Assembly (NCBI GenBank): GCA_965204295.1
Contig: OZ241973.1
Location: 1,364,001-1,428,000 of the forward strand
Direction: 5' to 3'
Length of the DNA stretch: 64,000 nt
Source of the DNA: JAWKWH01 sp965204295
GTDB lineage: Bacteria > Pseudomonadota > Alphaproteobacteria > Rhizobiales > Rhizobiaceae
The translations under genes were made by a program, and so were the position numbers. The notes under the pieces are model-generated. The model ran no database searches, was not told the origin of the DNA, and saw only the letters and a program-made list of their open reading frames with translations. Of the stretch, positions 8,649 through 17,373 are shown piece after piece. How positions within the stretch are numbered: the first letter of the stretch is position 1; every line of letters begins with the position of its first letter.

Positions 8649-9117
8649 ATGCGAACGGGAACTTCCATCACGGTTTCGGCTAATGATCGACGACGACTTG
8701 AGAAGATCGTCTCGGACCGGAACGCGGCTCGGAAGCCTGTCTGGCGGTCCGAGATTGTCCTGCTGACGGCACGGGAGCTTGGGCTTGGGACGCATGCGAT
8801 CATGGCCCGGACCGGCAAGGCGAAGGCCACCGTCTGGCGGTGGCGGCGGCGTTTTGCCGAGGCCGGGGTGGAGGGGTTCCTCTGCGATGCGACCCGGCCG
8901 CCGCACGAGGCGACGCATTGGACGGCGCGGGCTATGGCCCGGGCCGTGGGTCTTCAAGCTCTCCCGCGATCCTGCCCTTGTTGAGAAACTCGCCGATATC
9001 GCGGGGCTCTATGTCAGCCCGCCCGCGCATGCGGTGGTGTTCTCGGTGGATGAAAAGTCGCACATTCAGGCGCTTGATCGCACCCGGCCGGGGCTGCCGC
9101 TCAAGAAAGGACGGGGC
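8649..9117 (+). pseudogene. IS630-family transposase remnant
   Basis: The first frame has the IS630 helix-turn-helix region (KAKATVWRWRRRFAEAG, then GFLCDATRPPHEATHW). It then jumps, through a deletion and change of frame near 8950, to the start of the DDE domain (KLSRDPALVEKLADIAGLY, AVVFSVDEKSHIQALDRTRP, GLPLKKGR). The first catalytic Asp is in FSVDEK; the other two acidic residues are missing because the sequence ends at about 9117, where a panE-like gene begins. No terminal repeats found. It is a dead element. Confidence 0.8.
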
Positions 9118-9142
9118 GCCGGGCCGTGCCTATTGCAACGCG

Positions 9143-9648
9143 ATGAACCTGATCCGCATCGGCGAGATCGACGATGGATTGACGGACCGGGCTGAAACTT
9201 TGGCCGCCACCTGGCGCGGCGCGGGGTCAAGGCGCAGGCCTTCGAGGACATCCAGCAACTGATCTGGGAGAAGTTCCTTTGCAACGTGACCTTCAGCGCG
9301 CCTTGCACCGTGTTCGACGTAACGGTTGGCGCGCTGATGGCGCATCCCGAGCGCTGGCAGATCGCCGTGAGCGCGAAGCGCGAAGCCTGCGCCCTGGCGC
9401 AGGTCTTGGACATTAATCTCGGTTTTGATGACCCGGAGGCCTATGTGACGGCCTTTAGTGCGCGCATGCCCGATGCCCGCCACTCGATGCTGCTGGACCA
9501 CATGGCGCACCGCCCGTCAGAACTGAACGCAATTAACGGTCAGGTCCTGCATCTTGGGCGGCGACACGGCATTTCGACTCCTTACAATGACACGCCGGTC
9601 TCCGTTCTGCGCCAGCGCGAAGCGGCGTTTCAGGAGCCTCGGATATGA
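9143..9648 (+). pseudogene. 2-dehydropantoate 2-reductase-like gene, 5' truncated and frameshifted
   Basis: The ApbA/PanE C-terminal domain is readable in two frames: MNLIRIGEIDDGLTDRAETL, then after a shift near 9225 VKAQAFEDIQQLIWEKFL, CNVTFSAPCTVFDVTVG and DARHSMLLDHMAHRPSE. The NADPH-binding N-terminal half is missing; the IS630 remnant sits where it should be. Family members reduce ketopantoate or other 2-oxo acids. The stop overlaps the ATG of the following FAH-like gene (ATGA), so the genes were once translationally coupled. Confidence 0.8.
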
Positions 9649-10433
9649 AATTGGTGAGTTTCGAGCGGGCAGGCCGGAACGGCAACGGCACGACGGATGG
9701 ACAGACCCTCTTCCCCCCAGCGACAGTTTCGTGGAGCGCGATCAGGATCGGAAATCCGTGCTCGTCGCAGAGGCGCTGGTGCGATCAGCGGCGCGCGCCT
9801 TCCGATTTCTGACGTGCATCTGCCGCCGATACCAAAACCGGCCAAGATCATTTATGTCGGGATGAACTTTCACAAACCCTATCCCGTGGACGGCACGCCG
9901 CTTCCCGAGCCCGGCAATGTCATCCTCTTTGGCCACGAACGTCAGACCATCGTGGGACATGAAGCCGCGTTGGAGATTCCGCCGGGCCCAGCGGCCGAAA
10001 GCTTCAACTACGAGGCCGAGCGCGCGCAGGTGATCAGGCCGCGCCGGTCGATGTATTCCGCGTGAGACGGCAATGGCGATGTGGTGTGCTTCACGGCATT
10101 CAACGACAGCTCAGTCCGCGATTGGCAGAAACACAGCATCTATGCCGGCAAGAACTCCGAGGCCTCCGGTTCCTGCGACCCCTGGCTGGTCATCGCCGAT
10201 GAGATCGGTGACCCGGGAGCGCTTCAACTCACGGCGTGGCTCAATAGCGCGGCGGCGCAGCAGGCCCAGGCCTTCGAGATGATCTTTTCCATGGCCGAAC
10301 AGATCGCCTATGCCTCACAAATCATGACGCTGCCACCCGGCGACATCATCGCCACAGGCTCGCCGGAGGCAGTTTGGAGATCACTGTGTCCGGCGTTGGA
10401 ACCTTGGTGAACTGCGTGCGATACGATGAGTGA
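9645..10433 (+). pseudogene. Fumarylacetoacetate-hydrolase-family gene, several frameshifts
   Basis: FAH-family sequence appears in at least three frames: PAKIIYVGMNFHKPYP and PEPGNVILFGHERQTIVGHE (frame 1), GDVVCFTAFNDSSVRDWQ and MTLPPGDIIATGSPEA (frame 2), then LEITVSGVGTLVNCVRYDE (frame 3). The family cleaves or decarboxylates acylpyruvates and related 2-keto diacids with a divalent metal. The metal-binding Glu-x-Glu is only partly readable (NYEAERAQVI). It lies between panE-like and Ldh2-like remnants and shares overlapping start/stop codons with both, so it belonged to a small catabolic operon that has decayed as a unit. Confidence 0.8.
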
Positions 10434-11453
10434 CAACGGTGGAAGCGCTTCGAAACTGCGGACGGCAGACCGGGTCGCCGTTCCTGTCGAGGCGGTGCGC
10501 GCAACGGCTCTTGACATCTTCGTGAAGAGGGGCTGCGCCCCGGACGAGGCTTCAAGGTCGCCGACCATCTGATCGAGCCGGACAAATGCGCTGTCGAGTC
10601 CCATGGTATTGTCCGGGTACTGCAATATGCGCGCGAGTATGAGTCCGGCCGACTGCAGGCCGACGCGACGCTGGATCGCTATGGCACCATCAAGGCCCAT
10701 TTCGAGGTCAATGGCGGGACCGGCATCCGCGCCATGCGCCTGGTTGTCGAACATGCTGCGGAAGACGCGCGGCACGAGGGCTTGGCCATGGCGACACTGA
10801 CCGGGGCGGGCCACACCGGGCGGCTTGGTGCGTTCGCTGAATGTAGCAGCAAAATCGTGCTGCATGACAATCGTTCTGGGCGGCGGCGACCGGAAACTCT
10901 GGCGCATGGCGCCGCCGCATGGCGGACGCAACGCGCTCTTGCCGACCAACCTCTATTGCATCGGCATCCCCGGTGGCGCGTATGGCCCGGTAGTGTTGGA
11001 CGTTGCCACTTCGATGCTGACAGGCGGTTGGATCTATGCCGCCCGCGAAGCCTGGCTGACCTTGCCCGTCCGACCGTGGCGCCCGGGGACTATTTCGACG
11101 GCGGGGCGATCCTATCCAAAGGCGGGCACTTGGGCTATGGTCTTGCCCCGATCGTGGAAATCGTCGGCGAAGCCATGCCGGGGCCGGTTGCCAAGGGCGA
11201 AATCAACTGGATGCTGCTGGCGGTGCATTGCCACTGTGATCGTGCGTCGGAGGCCATGCGGGCCGCCGCCGAAGAAGTCCTGTCGGAAATTCGCGCCTGT
11301 CCACCGGCGCCAGGCTTTGATCGGGTCGAAGCACCCGGAGAGCGGGAGCGCGACCATCGGCATCACGGCCGGTCCGGGCGTTTTGCGCATCCTTGCACCG
11401 ATCTGGGAACGAATAAGGGCGCTTGCCTCATCAGGCAAACGGCAGCGCTGAGA
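10426..11453 (+). pseudogene. Malate/L-lactate/ureidoglycolate dehydrogenase-type (Ldh2) gene, frameshifted
   Basis: Segments typical of the COG2055 NAD(P)-dependent 2-hydroxyacid dehydrogenases are scattered over three frames: DNGGSASKLRTADRVAVPVE (N-terminus), ESHGIVRVLQYAREYESGRL, NGGTGIRAMRLVVEHAA, AMATLTGAGHTGRLGAFAE, then NALLPTNLYCIGIPGG with VVLDVATSMLTGGWIYAARE, and GDYFDGGAILSKGGHLGYGL with KGEINWMLLAVHCH. At least three frame changes make a working protein impossible. Family substrates include malate, lactate, ureidoglycolate and sulfolactate; the true one cannot be read. Confidence 0.8.
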
Positions 11454-12150
11454 CTTCTCCCGCGCGTGCCTCGCCGTCACTGCTCTGGACGATCACGCCT
11501 TGGCCCGGGGTCCAGAAATCGCGCGCGATCAATGACAGGCCGACGTTGCGCTTCAGTCGCGGCGACCGGGCGGCGCTGGTGATTTGCCCGACTTGCTGGC
11601 CGTCTACGATCACAGGCCAGGGCACGGCGCAAATGGGGCAAGGACCGCCATCGAACAGCACCCCCCGGATTTCGCGCGCGACCCCTTCGGCTGCGATGCG
11701 TTGCAGTGCTTTTCCGCCAAGGCACTCAAGCGTCCCGTCAAGACGGCGAAACTTGCCCAACCCGATCTCAAGCGGGGTGTTGTCGCGCGTCATTTCGTTG
11801 CCGTACGATAATAGCCCGCCTTCGATCCGTTCAATCAGGTTCGGACATCCGGGAGTGATCGTCCGGCGCGCCAGATTGCGTCCCACAAGGCGCCACCCAA
11901 ATGGTTCCCTTTGAGATAGATCTCGAACCCGCCCTGGCGGGAATAGCCCGAGCGCGCGATCAATTGCTGCGTGCCTTCAAAATCGATCCAGCCGAACTTG
12001 AAGAAGCCGATCTCCCGGACATGATCGCCAAAGAGCCTTGCCAGAAGATCCTCGGCCTTAGGCCCCTGCACCGCCAGCGGCGCTACGTCGGGCTCATCCA
12101 CCGCGCGGTGTACGGTGTGCGGCGCAGACGCCGCGAGAAGTTCAGCCCGT
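11431..12150 (-). pseudogene. DmdA-like aminomethyltransferase-family gene, 5' truncated and frameshifted
   Basis: The readable parts are EPDVAPLAVQGPKAEDLLAR and ARSGYSRQGGFEIYLKGNHL in one frame, then after a shift near 11850 PGCPNLIERIEGGLLSYGNE, NTPLEIGLGKF and LGGKALQRIAAEGV in another. These match what I recall of dimethylsulfoniopropionate demethylase DmdA more closely than glycine-cleavage GcvT. DmdA moves a methyl group from DMSP to tetrahydrofolate. Roughly the first 150 residues are gone; remnant sequence starts right after the HIU-hydrolase-like gene's stop. The exact subfamily needs a tree. As it stands it cannot make an active enzyme. Confidence 0.65.
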
Positions 12151-12162
12151 CGGGTATAGGCG

Positions 12163-12510
12163 CTACTCCGGCAGCGAGGCCCAGGTGGAATACCCGAAGG
12201 GCGACAGGATGATGGGGCTGTGATAGCGGGCGGAGGGGTCGGGCATGGCAAAACGCAGCACGATTTCCTGGATTACATGCGGGCCTTCGTGTCCCAGCGC
12301 CGCCCAGTAAGGGCCGGTCGCGAAGGTCAGTTCGTAGAAATCTCCAGGATCGGTCTCTGCCAGGTCGACGGTATGCGCTAGGCGCCCGCCCTCATCCATT
12401 GTGGTCGAAAACAGCTCCGCGCCCATGGACAGGTTCACCAGCCGCACGGCAATGCCGCCGGCATGCGTGCCATCGGCGCCGTTCAGGGTATGGGAAGAGA
12501 CCACGGCCAT
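12163..12510 (-). CDS. 5-hydroxyisourate-hydrolase-like (transthyretin-related) protein
   Basis: The 115-aa product resembles HIU hydrolases, which act after urate oxidase in purine breakdown. The N-terminal SSHTLNGADGTHAGG corresponds to the family's histidine motif; FYELTFATGPYWAALG and RYHSPIILSPFGYSTW follow. The family normally ends in the active-site tetrapeptide YRGS; here the end is YSTWASLPE, so the last residues are altered, possibly by the junction with the truncated DmdA-like gene. The ATG overlaps the stop of the ThDP enzyme (TGATG), so the two are co-translated. Whether it is an HIU hydrolase or a related enzyme with another substrate is open. Confidence 0.65.
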   Translation of the reverse strand: MAVVSSHTLNGADGTHAGGIAVRLVNLSMGAELFSTTMDEGGRLAHTVDLAETDPGDFYELTFATGPYWAALGHEGPHVIQEIVLRFAMPDPSARYHSPIILSPFGYSTWASLPE

Positions 12511-14240
12511 CACTCGATCGACGCCTTGTCGCGCTTGTCAGAGGTGGCCGCCACGATTGGGGAGATCACACCGCGGCATTTCACGTTGACGCAGGCGGTC
12601 TTGCCCGATGCCATGGCCCGGCGCAGCGCAGGACCAAGCTTAGCGCGGGTTTCGACCAGTTCGCCGTGTCCCCCAAGCCCCTCGAACATGGTGTGAAAGG
12701 GGATGTCCCGAAAATCGGTTGCAAAGTGCAGGCCGCTTTCGAACAACCGTTCCTGCTGTTGGCTGATGCAGTCCAGACCGCCATTATTGTCGATGACAAC
12801 GGTGATGGGCAGGCCCTCCTGAAATGCCGCCTCGATCGACAGGCCGCCCGACAGAAAGGCGCCATCGCCCGAGACGACGACCACGTTCCGATCGGGATGC
12901 ACCGCCTTGGCCGAGATGCCGAAGCTGACGCCCACGCCCAAGAGCGAGTAGTTCCCCGGGTGCATGATGCCGCCCAGTTTCTGCCCGCGCCATCCGGTCA
13001 TGTTCACGGCGATCTCGTTCCAGAAATGCGTGTTGCCGCCGTCGAAGACCAGCCAATCCTCGTCGCCCATCGCGGTCTGCACATCAAGCGCCAGTTGTAG
13101 CGGATGCATCTTGCTTCCCGAGGCCTCGTCGCGTGCAGTTTCTTGCACGATGTGCGTTTCCCATTCCTCGACCCAGGCCGCGCGCCGTTCCTTTTGCAGA
13201 TCGAACCAGGGCGCCCAGGTCTTGCCGATACCGCTCAACGCGTCGATGAAAGCGTCCGGGTCGGACAACAAAACATTGTCGGCGGCATAGTTGTTCTCCA
13301 GTTCTTCCGCAGAACCGTTCACGCAGATCAGCGTTGTTTCGGCGCGAAAGAAAGGCGGATTGCCGAAGTTCATTTGGTTGTCCAGCCGCGCGCCGATCAT
13401 AACCACCGCATCGGCCTCGTGGATGGCGGGTTTCGACGGGTGGTATTGGTGGAAATCGGCCAGCCCCATGTAGGCCTCGCACTCTTCGCCCAAAAGCTTT
13501 GTGTGATAGGGCACATTGAAGATCGGCATGCGCAGGGATCGGCCCATGGCCTCCAGCTTGGCCTCGGATCCCGACCACCATACGCCATGCCCGCCGATCA
13601 CCACCGGGCGTTCGGCCTTGCCGACGATCCCCAGTACCCGGTCCAGCGCCGCGGGTTCCGGCCAGGCGCGCTGCGGGGCGCGTGGGGTACGGTCCCATGG
13701 GCGCTCGGCGCGGCCCGCGTCTTCGGCGAAGGAGGAAAACATGATGTCAACCGGCAGGCTGATATGCACCGGGCCGGGATAACCTGTGGTCGCCGCCGCC
13801 CAGGCCCGGTCAACAAATTCGCCGATCCGTTCGCCATCCCTGATCTGAACCGAGTACTTCACCAGAGCCGCCGCAATCGCGGCGTCGTCGATTTCCTTGA
13901 ACCCCCCCGCGCCCTGGCGCTTGAGTGTGGAGGACCCGGTCACGAAGATCACCGGAGACCGCTCACCGCCCGCCTCCAGCATGGCAGGCACGGCATTGGC
14001 GAAGCCTTCCGGGCCCACAAGGCAGACCGAGGGTTTGCGGGTGATGCGCGTATGCCCATCCGCCAGGTGACCGGCGATTTGTTCGTGCGGGCAGTTGATG
14101 ACCGGCATCTGGCATTCCATGAACCCTTCGAGTGCAGGATTGCAGAAGCCGCCCGCAAGCGTGAAAACGTGCTCTACGCCCTTTTCTTTTAGGGCTCGCG
14201 CCAGCAAGGCGCCGCCGCGGATGTGTCTGGGCTGCGTCAT
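12510..14240 (-). CDS. Thiamine-diphosphate-dependent enzyme (acetolactate synthase / 2-oxoacid decarboxylase superfamily)
   Basis: The 576-aa protein has the three-domain layout of this superfamily. The N-terminal Pyr domain has the catalytic Glu in NCPHEQIAGHLADGH. The middle domain includes KAERPVVIGGHGVWWSG. The C-terminal PP domain carries the ThDP/Mg motif VVVSGDGAFLSGGLS through VVIDNNGG. The start at 14240 (MTQPRHIRGGALLARALKE) follows an AGGAGA site; a longer frame upstream overlaps the previous gene. It lies 16 bases after an FMN-dependent 2-hydroxyacid dehydrogenase and overlaps an HIU-hydrolase-like gene. The inferred role is decarboxylation or carboligation of the 2-oxo acid made by its neighbour; benzoylformate decarboxylase and oxalyl-CoA decarboxylase are relatives, and the substrate is unknown. 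Confidence 0.8.
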   Translation of the reverse strand: MTQPRHIRGGALLARALKEKGVEHVFTLAGGFCNPALEGFMECQMPVINCPHEQIAGHLADGHTRITRKPSVCLVGPEGFANAVPAMLEAGGERSPVIFVTGSSTLKRQGAGGFKEIDDAAIAAALVKYSVQIRDGERIGEFVDRAWAAATTGYPGPVHISLPVDIMFSSFAEDAGRAERPWDRTPRAPQRAWPEPAALDRVLGIVGKAERPVVIGGHGVWWSGSEAKLEAMGRSLRMPIFNVPYHTKLLGEECEAYMGLADFHQYHPSKPAIHEADAVVMIGARLDNQMNFGNPPFFRAETTLICVNGSAEELENNYAADNVLLSDPDAFIDALSGIGKTWAPWFDLQKERRAAWVEEWETHIVQETARDEASGSKMHPLQLALDVQTAMGDEDWLVFDGGNTHFWNEIAVNMTGWRGQKLGGIMHPGNYSLLGVGVSFGISAKAVHPDRNVVVVSGDGAFLSGGLSIEAAFQEGLPITVVIDNNGGLDCISQQQERLFESGLHFATDFRDIPFHTMFEGLGGHGELVETRAKLGPALRRAMASGKTACVNVKCRGVISPIVAATSDKRDKASIE

Positions 14241-14256
14241 TCGGACGCGATCTCCT

Positions 14257-15453
14257 TCAGGTCTTTCCTGCGATGTGCAGGCTTGTTGCCGTGTTCGTCC
14301 GGGGGGTATCCTGTTCAATCGCCTGACCACTAAAGAGCACTTGCGGCCCGATCTCCGGAATCGTTTTTGTGCCGATTTGGGCCATGGCGACGCTGATATC
14401 GTGCGCAATGTACGTCAACAGATCGAAAAGGCCGTCTTTTCCGCCCGCGCCCAGGGCATACATGACTGACCGGCCCAACATGACGAAGTCAGCACCTTTC
14501 GCCAATGCTTTGACCACATCCTCGCCATTGCGGATCCCGCTGTCGAACAAGAGCGGAAAGTCCGGCCCGACGGCCGCGCGGGTCGGCGGTAAAAGGTCGA
14601 TCGCGGCAGGAGAACTGTCGAGTTGCCGCGCCCCGTGGTTCGATACATAGATCGCATCCGCTCCGAGACTCCGAATGCGTTGGGCATCGATGGACGAGGT
14701 GACGCCTTTGACAATCAGCTTGCCTCCCCATTTCTCACGCAAAATGGACAAGAACTGCCAGTCCGCGCCCGCCCGGCTGGCGGCCCGGTCGAATTTCACG
14801 CCATCCTTGGCGCCCGGCACATTCCGTGGCGAGGGGACCCCCGCCGCGAGGGTCGAAAGCGACCAGCGCGGGTGCGTGGCGAAATCCAGTAATGCCCGCG
14901 GTGTCATGCGGAACGGCATGGTGAAGCCATTCTGCAAATCCCGAACGCGGCGTGAAACCTCCGGAACATCGACGGTCAGGACCAAAGTGTCGTAGCCAGC
15001 TTGCTGCGCACGCGAGACTAAGGCCAAGGACGCTTCAACGGACTCACCGAAGTAAAGCTGGAACCATGCCTTGTCTCCTGCCCACGACCGCATGTCCTCG
15101 ATCGAACTGGATGCCGCGGTCGACAGGCAAACCGGCATGTTGAACGCGCGCGCTGCCTTGGCCATCATCCTGTCGGCGCCCGGGCAAACCAGGTTACACA
15201 TCCCCATTGGCGCAATGCCGAAAGGCACATCATATCGCGCGCCAAGGAGGAACGTCGACATATCGCGCTTCGCCACGTCCGGCATCACGCGCGATTGCAA
15301 CGTAATGTCGGCAAGTCGGGATGCATTGCGGGACATGCCCACCTCGTATCCCGCCGCACCATCGACGAAGTCGAACACAAGACGTGGCAGCCGCCGCTTG
15401 GCGCGGCGGCGCGCATCCTCGGCGGACAGGATTTGACGTGAGCCAAACAGCAT
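14257..15453 (-). CDS. FMN-dependent 2-hydroxyacid dehydrogenase/oxidase
   Basis: The 398-aa protein belongs to the lactate dehydrogenase (LldD) / mandelate dehydrogenase / glycolate oxidase family, which oxidises L-2-hydroxy acids to 2-oxo acids. Landmarks: RLVFDFVDGAAGYEVG, FGIAPMGMCNLVCPGADR, WFQLYFG, LIVKGVTSSIDAQRI, the catalytic histidine in ADAIYVSNHGARQLDSSP, and FMN phosphate binding in LLFDSGIRNGEDVVKALAKG and FVMLGRSVMYAL. It is first in a minus-strand operon with a ThDP enzyme, suggesting sequential oxidation then decarboxylation. It diverges from the TRAP transporter genes, which may import its substrate. Confidence 0.87.
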   Translation of the reverse strand: MLFGSRQILSAEDARRRAKRRLPRLVFDFVDGAAGYEVGMSRNASRLADITLQSRVMPDVAKRDMSTFLLGARYDVPFGIAPMGMCNLVCPGADRMMAKAARAFNMPVCLSTAASSSIEDMRSWAGDKAWFQLYFGESVEASLALVSRAQQAGYDTLVLTVDVPEVSRRVRDLQNGFTMPFRMTPRALLDFATHPRWSLSTLAAGVPSPRNVPGAKDGVKFDRAASRAGADWQFLSILREKWGGKLIVKGVTSSIDAQRIRSLGADAIYVSNHGARQLDSSPAAIDLLPPTRAAVGPDFPLLFDSGIRNGEDVVKALAKGADFVMLGRSVMYALGAGGKDGLFDLLTYIAHDISVAMAQIGTKTIPEIGPQVLFSGQAIEQDTPRTNTATSLHIAGKT

Positions 15454-15758
15454 CGCGTGGTTTGCATCCTAAAAAACGAAGCGTTGTCCGAAACCTAGAA
15501 GCGCCGCCAGCAAGGCGACCAATCGAAATTCATTTGGTACTTATACGTTGCGCCTATGTTAGGAGAGTTCCAAGAGGCGATCGAACGCACCGCTGCATTT
15601 ATACGTTTTTCAGATGATTCACGCCCGGAAATGTATTTGTCGCATGCGGCGGCCCGCCACTACGATCACTTGAGGTGGCCTTGCGTATCATGGCCGCAGC
15701 GGTTGCACGACAAATTCGCGAACCAAGCGGTCGGCGCCGCAAACCCAGGGAGGACGTC
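15454..15758. promoter_or_regulatory. Divergent intergenic region, 2-hydroxyacid dehydrogenase / TRAP transporter
   Basis: About 305 bases lie between two divergent start codons and must contain both promoters. No clear operator palindrome was found. The LysR-type gene at 19032-20003 is the nearest candidate regulator of either direction. Short open frames here show no family resemblance. Confidence 0.5.
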
Positions 15759-16781
15759 ATGAAATCATCCAAGAGACTTTTTGGTGCGCGGACCGCAATC
15801 GGCGCGCTTGCGGCTGTCGCCATGTCCGCGCTTGTGGCCGGCGCCGCAAGCGCCGAAGAGATTGTCGCGCGATTTTCGGTGCATTGGGGGCCGACCCACC
15901 ACAGCGCCGTTCACGCCCAGATGTTCGCCGATGAGGTGAACAAGCGCGCCGAAGGCCGGCTGAAGATCGAGTTCTTTCCGTCGGGCCAGCTTTTCGGGAT
16001 TCGTGAGCAGCTTGGCGCCGTGACCTCGGGTGCCGTTCAAATGGGGGGAATCGTGGGCGTCGTGTCCTTCCCGCCCATCAACAAGAACTACAACGTGGTT
16101 TCCTTTACCGGCCTCTTCGACGGCTACGCCGAGCAGCGGGCGTTCTTCACCGACGATCCCGCGGGTCAAGCGCTTTGGGCCGACATCACCCAGAAATCGG
16201 ACACGGTTCTGCTGATGTACGATCCGGTCGGACCCGTCATGACCTTCAGTACGCAAAAGCTGGACGGCGTCGCCTCCATGGCCGGTCTCAAGGCTCGGGC
16301 CCTGATCGGCGCAGAGCGCCCGATGTGGGAAGCGCTGGAGGCCAACACGGTATCCATGCCGACGCGGGAAGTCTACTCCGGCCTTCAGACAGGTATGATC
16401 GACACGATCAACAGCCCGCCCGGTTCGATCCGGGCGTTCAGCTGGTGGGAATACCTCACACACGGCCAGAAGCCCTATCAGTATTTTGCCGATGCCTACA
16501 TCATGGCGAACAAGACTTGGTTCGACGGACTGCCCGACGACCTTCAGCAACTTCTGCTGGATGTGGGTCGGGAGGTCGGCCAGATCTCGACCGAAACAAT
16601 CATGCTCACGGGTGAAGAAACGCTGACGGAATTCCAGGAACGCGGTGGCGTCGTTACCGTGCTCGAAGGCGCGGCTCTGGCAGAGTTCGATACGTTGATG
16701 ACGGAAAAAGTGATGCCTGCCATCGCGGACAAGCTTGACGCGGACGTCCTGAGCGCAGCGCAGGCTTTCGCAGCCGATTGA
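15759..16781 (+). CDS. TRAP transporter substrate-binding protein (DctP family)
   Basis: The periplasmic binding protein (340 aa) has a signal peptide (hydrophobic core ALAAVAMSALVAGAASA, cleavage before EEIVARF). Family landmarks are VNKRAEGRLKIEFFPSGQLF, the region around GLKARALIGAERPMWEALEA with the substrate-anchoring Arg, and YSGLQTGMIDTINSPPGS. A GGGAGGA site sits 5 bases before the ATG at 15759; in-frame codons upstream have no such signal. It is followed by the small and large permease genes. Substrates of this family are usually carboxylates; the divergent 2-hydroxyacid dehydrogenase suggests a 2-hydroxy or 2-oxo acid (inference). Confidence 0.9.
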   Translation: MKSSKRLFGARTAIGALAAVAMSALVAGAASAEEIVARFSVHWGPTHHSAVHAQMFADEVNKRAEGRLKIEFFPSGQLFGIREQLGAVTSGAVQMGGIVGVVSFPPINKNYNVVSFTGLFDGYAEQRAFFTDDPAGQALWADITQKSDTVLLMYDPVGPVMTFSTQKLDGVASMAGLKARALIGAERPMWEALEANTVSMPTREVYSGLQTGMIDTINSPPGSIRAFSWWEYLTHGQKPYQYFADAYIMANKTWFDGLPDDLQQLLLDVGREVGQISTETIMLTGEETLTEFQERGGVVTVLEGAALAEFDTLMTEKVMPAIADKLDADVLSAAQAFAAD

Positions 16782-16851
16782 TCGCGATGCAAACCGGAGC
16801 CTTCCGCCGCCGCTTGGCGGAAGGCCCATTCGCATGACCGGGAAGTCCACA

Positions 16852-17373
16852 ATGAACGCACTCTTGCGCTCCATTCGACTGGTCAACGGCTTGCTGGAAA
16901 AGGTGACCGCGGTTACGTCTTCGATGCTTGCCGGAGTGATGGTTCTGGCCCTGACCCTGAGCGCCATCACCCGGTACGTCAGTGGCACAGGCTATGACTG
17001 GTTCATCGAGCTTCCTCCAGCATTGGTCCCTTGGATGGTGTTCCCACTCTTGGGACCGTTGTTGCGATCTGGCGCGCACATTCAGGTGGATCTGCTGCCG
17101 AACATGCTGGAAGGCCGGGCGTTGAGCCTTTTGAAAGTCTTCGTCTACGCGACGATGTTCGTTGGCGCATTCATCTTTGTCATGGCAGGCAACGACGCAG
17201 TCGCGCTTTTCAGGCGTTTGGGTCAGTTGATGGAGTTGGAGATCGAACTGCCAATCTGGTGGATGTACTTCGCCTTTCCGGTCGGGTTCGGAATCCTGGT
17301 TCTGTTTGCGGCCGAACTGCTTTTGGAAGAGATCGCCAGGCTTCTTGGCCAGGCCCCGGATGCATCGGCGTGA
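16852..17373 (+). CDS. TRAP transporter small permease (DctQ family)
   Basis: A 173-aa membrane protein with four hydrophobic segments. The first is VTSSMLAGVMVLALTLSAIT. The PWMVFPLLGPLLRSGAHIQV stretch between helices is typical of DctQ (a conserved region after the second helix that contacts DctM). The start at 16852 (MNALLRSIRLVNG) is preferred to an ATG six codons upstream. The stop overlaps the GTG start of the large permease. Confidence 0.88.
   Translation: MNALLRSIRLVNGLLEKVTAVTSSMLAGVMVLALTLSAITRYVSGTGYDWFIELPPALVPWMVFPLLGPLLRSGAHIQVDLLPNMLEGRALSLLKVFVYATMFVGAFIFVMAGNDAVALFRRLGQLMELEIELPIWWMYFAFPVGFGILVLFAAELLLEEIARLLGQAPDASA

Noticed and set aside
13104..14192. 362-codon plus-strand frame opposite the ThDP enzyme
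   Set aside because: Shadow frame; ThDP motifs are on the minus strand.
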